From assembly GCA_044230315.1 (NCBI GenBank), contig JBGARJ010000002.1:204431-268430 (forward strand): 64,000 nucleotides of DNA, read 5' to 3'. Positions 62,378 to 64,000 of this stretch are shown in pieces. The notes below the pieces were generated by a model. It was not told the origin of the DNA. It saw only the letters and a list, made by a program, of their open reading frames with translations, and did no database searches. This DNA is from M3007 sp044230315 (GTDB lineage: Bacteria; Bacteroidota; Bacteroidia; Chitinophagales; Saprospiraceae). A program made the translations under genes and the position numbers. The stretch's first letter is position 1, and the number at the start of each line of letters is the position of its first letter.

Positions 62378-63877
62378 TTAAGGTCCGACTGGAACAAATT
62401 TATAATTTTGAAACTTCAGGATGTGTACAAAGATGTTTTCCAGGTAGTCGTATTGATTCAGGTCCTGCATTGGCGGAGTCAAACCACTGGTGACCACTTT
62501 GGCAAACTGAAACTGAGTATGCAGGCCGGTAAAGGCTGTCTCTGCGGCCAGGCGTTGGGGAAAACTCAGCCCGTATTTTTTGAGCATCTTCCCGGTGAAC
62601 AGGGTGACGTCGTACCCGGTGTACGCATCATCATCGGGTACCGTGCCGTAAACATCGTAAAAGGCCTGCCGGAATGCATGAGCTTCGGGGGCATTCCGGT
62701 CCACATAACCGGCGGAGGAAAGATGCACGTTCATCTCGGCAAAGTATTCGGGATCAATGTTTTCAAAATTGACCCATTGCGGCATTCCGTACACTTCCAC
62801 GGCATTGGCGCCGCGGCTGGCGTGTAGTTTGCGCAGGAATGCCATGACGAAATCCTGGCTGGCCCAAACGGGCAGGATAAACACTGATGTACGACCGGGT
62901 TTCAAATAGGGCCGAAGATCGATATTGTCAAAATTAACCGCGGCGTCGGGGACGATCAGTTCGGCAAACCGGGAGCTGCCGCTGGCCTGTTGGAAATAAG
63001 GCAGCCGGTCGGATTCTTTTTGTTTGCAGACCAGGGTGACAGCGTCGGGGCGGTGATGGCTTAGCACATACCGGGCGATAGCCGAGCAGTGTGCCCGAAG
63101 CGAGGGATTGGTCTGGATAAAATCGGGGTTTCCCGTCGTCAGGTCCATGTTCGGACTTTCGGGAGAAACAAGGATCTGGTGGGTTTGCCGGATGCGCTCG
63201 GCCATCAGGCTCACGTGGCTGGAGCGGATCGGTCCGATGACTACCTGGGCCTTGTCGAGTCGCGGATTGCTGAACAGGCGCTGAAAATCGGCATCGTTGA
63301 TCTGCGTGTCAAACACATCGACAGCCAGGTTCAGGCCATCTTCAGTGGAGAGTTGCTGCAGCGCCAGGTTTGCGCCGGCATAGAATTGCAGGGCCAGGCT
63401 GCTTTTATCCGGTACAATTTGCCCGGATGGGTCAAATTGATTGGTCAGAAAGGGCAGCAACAACGCCAGCCGGTACGTCTGACCCGAATATGGCGTTTCT
63501 CCCTGAACGCCAGTGGCATCTGAAATTGGTGGTTTGCCTAATGGCGCCGGCACCCATCGGATGGTATCCATGGGATCGTATTTGCCCGGTCGGTCGGTCG
63601 GTTTGCCGGCAACCGGCGGTCGGCCGCCCGGCGTCGTACTCACCGACCGTTTGGCCGGATGGCAGGCGGCCAGCGCCAACATCATAAGGAATACGGAATA
63701 CGGAATACGGAATGCGGAATACGGAATGCGGAATGCGGAATACGGAATACGGAATGCGGAATGCGGAATACGGAATGCGGAATACGGAATACGGAATGCG
63801 GAATACGGAATGCGGAATAGGGCCTTGGCGAGCCGGGCAAGGGCGTTTGAAATATGCAAAAAAAATTGTTCTTTCAT
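62378..63877 (-). CDS. Lipoprotein, periplasmic-binding-protein-like, with heptapeptide repeats in the signal region
   Basis: A 499-residue protein. From about residue 100 it resembles type 1 periplasmic binding proteins of the branched-chain amino acid class (YRLALLLPFLTNQFDPSG, FYAGANLALQQL, VVIGPIRSSHVSLMAERI, ENIDPEYFAEM). The start (ATG 63877, MKEQFFLHISNALARLAKAL) is followed by six FRIPYSA-type heptapeptides encoded by a 7-bp DNA array, then VFLMMLALAAC, a lipobox. The signal peptide is thus stretched to about 70 residues. Because the DNA unit is 7 bp, gain or loss of units changes frame. Substrate unknown. Confidence 0.75.
   Translation of the reverse strand: MKEQFFLHISNALARLAKALFRIPYSAFRIPYSAFRIPHSAFRIPYSAFRIPYSAFRIPYSVFLMMLALAACHPAKRSVSTTPGGRPPVAGKPTDRPGKYDPMDTIRWVPAPLGKPPISDATGVQGETPYSGQTYRLALLLPFLTNQFDPSGQIVPDKSSLALQFYAGANLALQQLSTEDGLNLAVDVFDTQINDADFQRLFSNPRLDKAQVVIGPIRSSHVSLMAERIRQTHQILVSPESPNMDLTTGNPDFIQTNPSLRAHCSAIARYVLSHHRPDAVTLVCKQKESDRLPYFQQASGSSRFAELIVPDAAVNFDNIDLRPYLKPGRTSVFILPVWASQDFVMAFLRKLHASRGANAVEVYGMPQWVNFENIDPEYFAEMNVHLSSAGYVDRNAPEAHAFRQAFYDVYGTVPDDDAYTGYDVTLFTGKMLKKYGLSFPQRLAAETAFTGLHTQFQFAKVVTSGLTPPMQDLNQYDYLENIFVHILKFQNYKFVPVGP
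63688..63820 (+). repeat. Heptamer array inside a coding region, 19 units
   Basis: Nineteen uninterrupted 7-bp units, GGAATAC or GGAATGC (last GGAATAG), read on the plus strand. On the minus strand all three frames are open and give FRIPYSA. The two unit types are interspersed. Confidence 0.95.
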
Positions 63878-63904
63878 GCAGACAATCAAATAGTTGTGTT
63901 AGAA

Positions 63905-64000
63905 TATTCCGTATTCCGTATTCCGTATTCCGTATTCCGTATTCCGTATTCCGTATTCCGTATTCCGTATTCCGTATTCCGTATTCCGTATTCCGTATTC
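63905..64000 (+). repeat. Homogeneous heptamer array in inverse orientation
   Basis: GTATTCC repeated without variation for at least 13.7 units to the window edge. It is the reverse complement of the GGAATAC unit in the first array, so the two arrays face each other across 84 bp that includes the start codon of the lipoprotein gene. Confidence 0.95.

Noticed and set aside
63688..64000. Heptamer arrays considered as a CRISPR array or telomere-like end
   Set aside because: Units are 7 bp with no spacers; the first array is in frame inside a gene. A plain window edge explains the second array's end.

Overview
The window reads as chromosomal DNA of a Bacteroidota member, most likely a Saprospiria-type environmental bacterium (the phylum is well supported, the lower rank is a guess). 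Evidence: a type IX secretion sorting domain, OmpH, DUF1573, head-GIN (DUF2807), PPK2 and a fused CcsB-CcsA protein, plus many phylum-style promoters (TTG/TTTG, about 17-21 nt, then TAnnTTTG) lying a few bases from start codons.

Layout. 0-9.8 kb: end of a VWA/YfbK-like gene, a T9SS-exported protein, a tiny membrane ORF, a single-gene SIR2-NTPase-TPR protein that looks like anti-phage defence, an ABC ATPase plus permease/M1-peptidase pair, and a DUF2177 protein. 9.8-16 kb: a disturbed stretch with an isoleucine-rich leader/attenuator that lacks its target, an IS element with 65-67 bp inverted repeats and a frameshifted transposase, OmpH, broken hutH and broken recF. 16-24 kb: housekeeping and accessory genes (DUF1573, DUF2807, FAD reductase, glycerophosphodiesterase, SCP2, Hsp15-like, PPK2, DUF58, hydrolase plus TetR). 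A 152-161 bp MITE-like repeat occurs four times (1.7, 15.8, 21.4, 43.8 kb).

24.2-40.5 kb is the centrepiece: one long co-directional cluster with an inner-membrane b-type cytochrome, an FAD/NAD(P)/Fe-S oxidoreductase, three exported multiheme c-type cytochromes with 23, 37 and 88 CxxCH motifs (148 in total), an outer-membrane beta-barrel and an OB-fold lipoprotein. The 88-heme protein consists mainly of 21 copies of a 73-74 residue triheme unit, and it looks like an expanded tandem duplicate of the 37-heme protein. A fused CcsBA cytochrome c maturation protein follows on the other strand. The arrangement fits an undescribed electron conduit from quinol or NAD(P)H to the cell surface; that function is inferred.

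44.4-55.7 kb encodes a membrane-bound [NiFe] hydrogenase (small and large subunits, cytochrome b, maturation protease) with hypA, B, C, D, E, F and a nickel transporter. The small subunit has the six-Cys proximal-cluster signature of O2-tolerant enzymes. Hydrogen oxidation would feed quinol to the respiratory chain and possibly to the multiheme system. 55.8-56.9 kb holds a split YeeE/YedE transporter pair with its own promoter.

57-64 kb, minus strand: homoserine dehydrogenase and a metX with an internal deletion, preceded by a pseudoknot-plus-terminator leader that looks like a riboswitch; two glycosyltransferases; TrmH; and a lipoprotein gene whose signal region contains a 19-copy heptamer array, with a second, inverted heptamer array upstream running off the window end. 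That last locus looks phase-variable.
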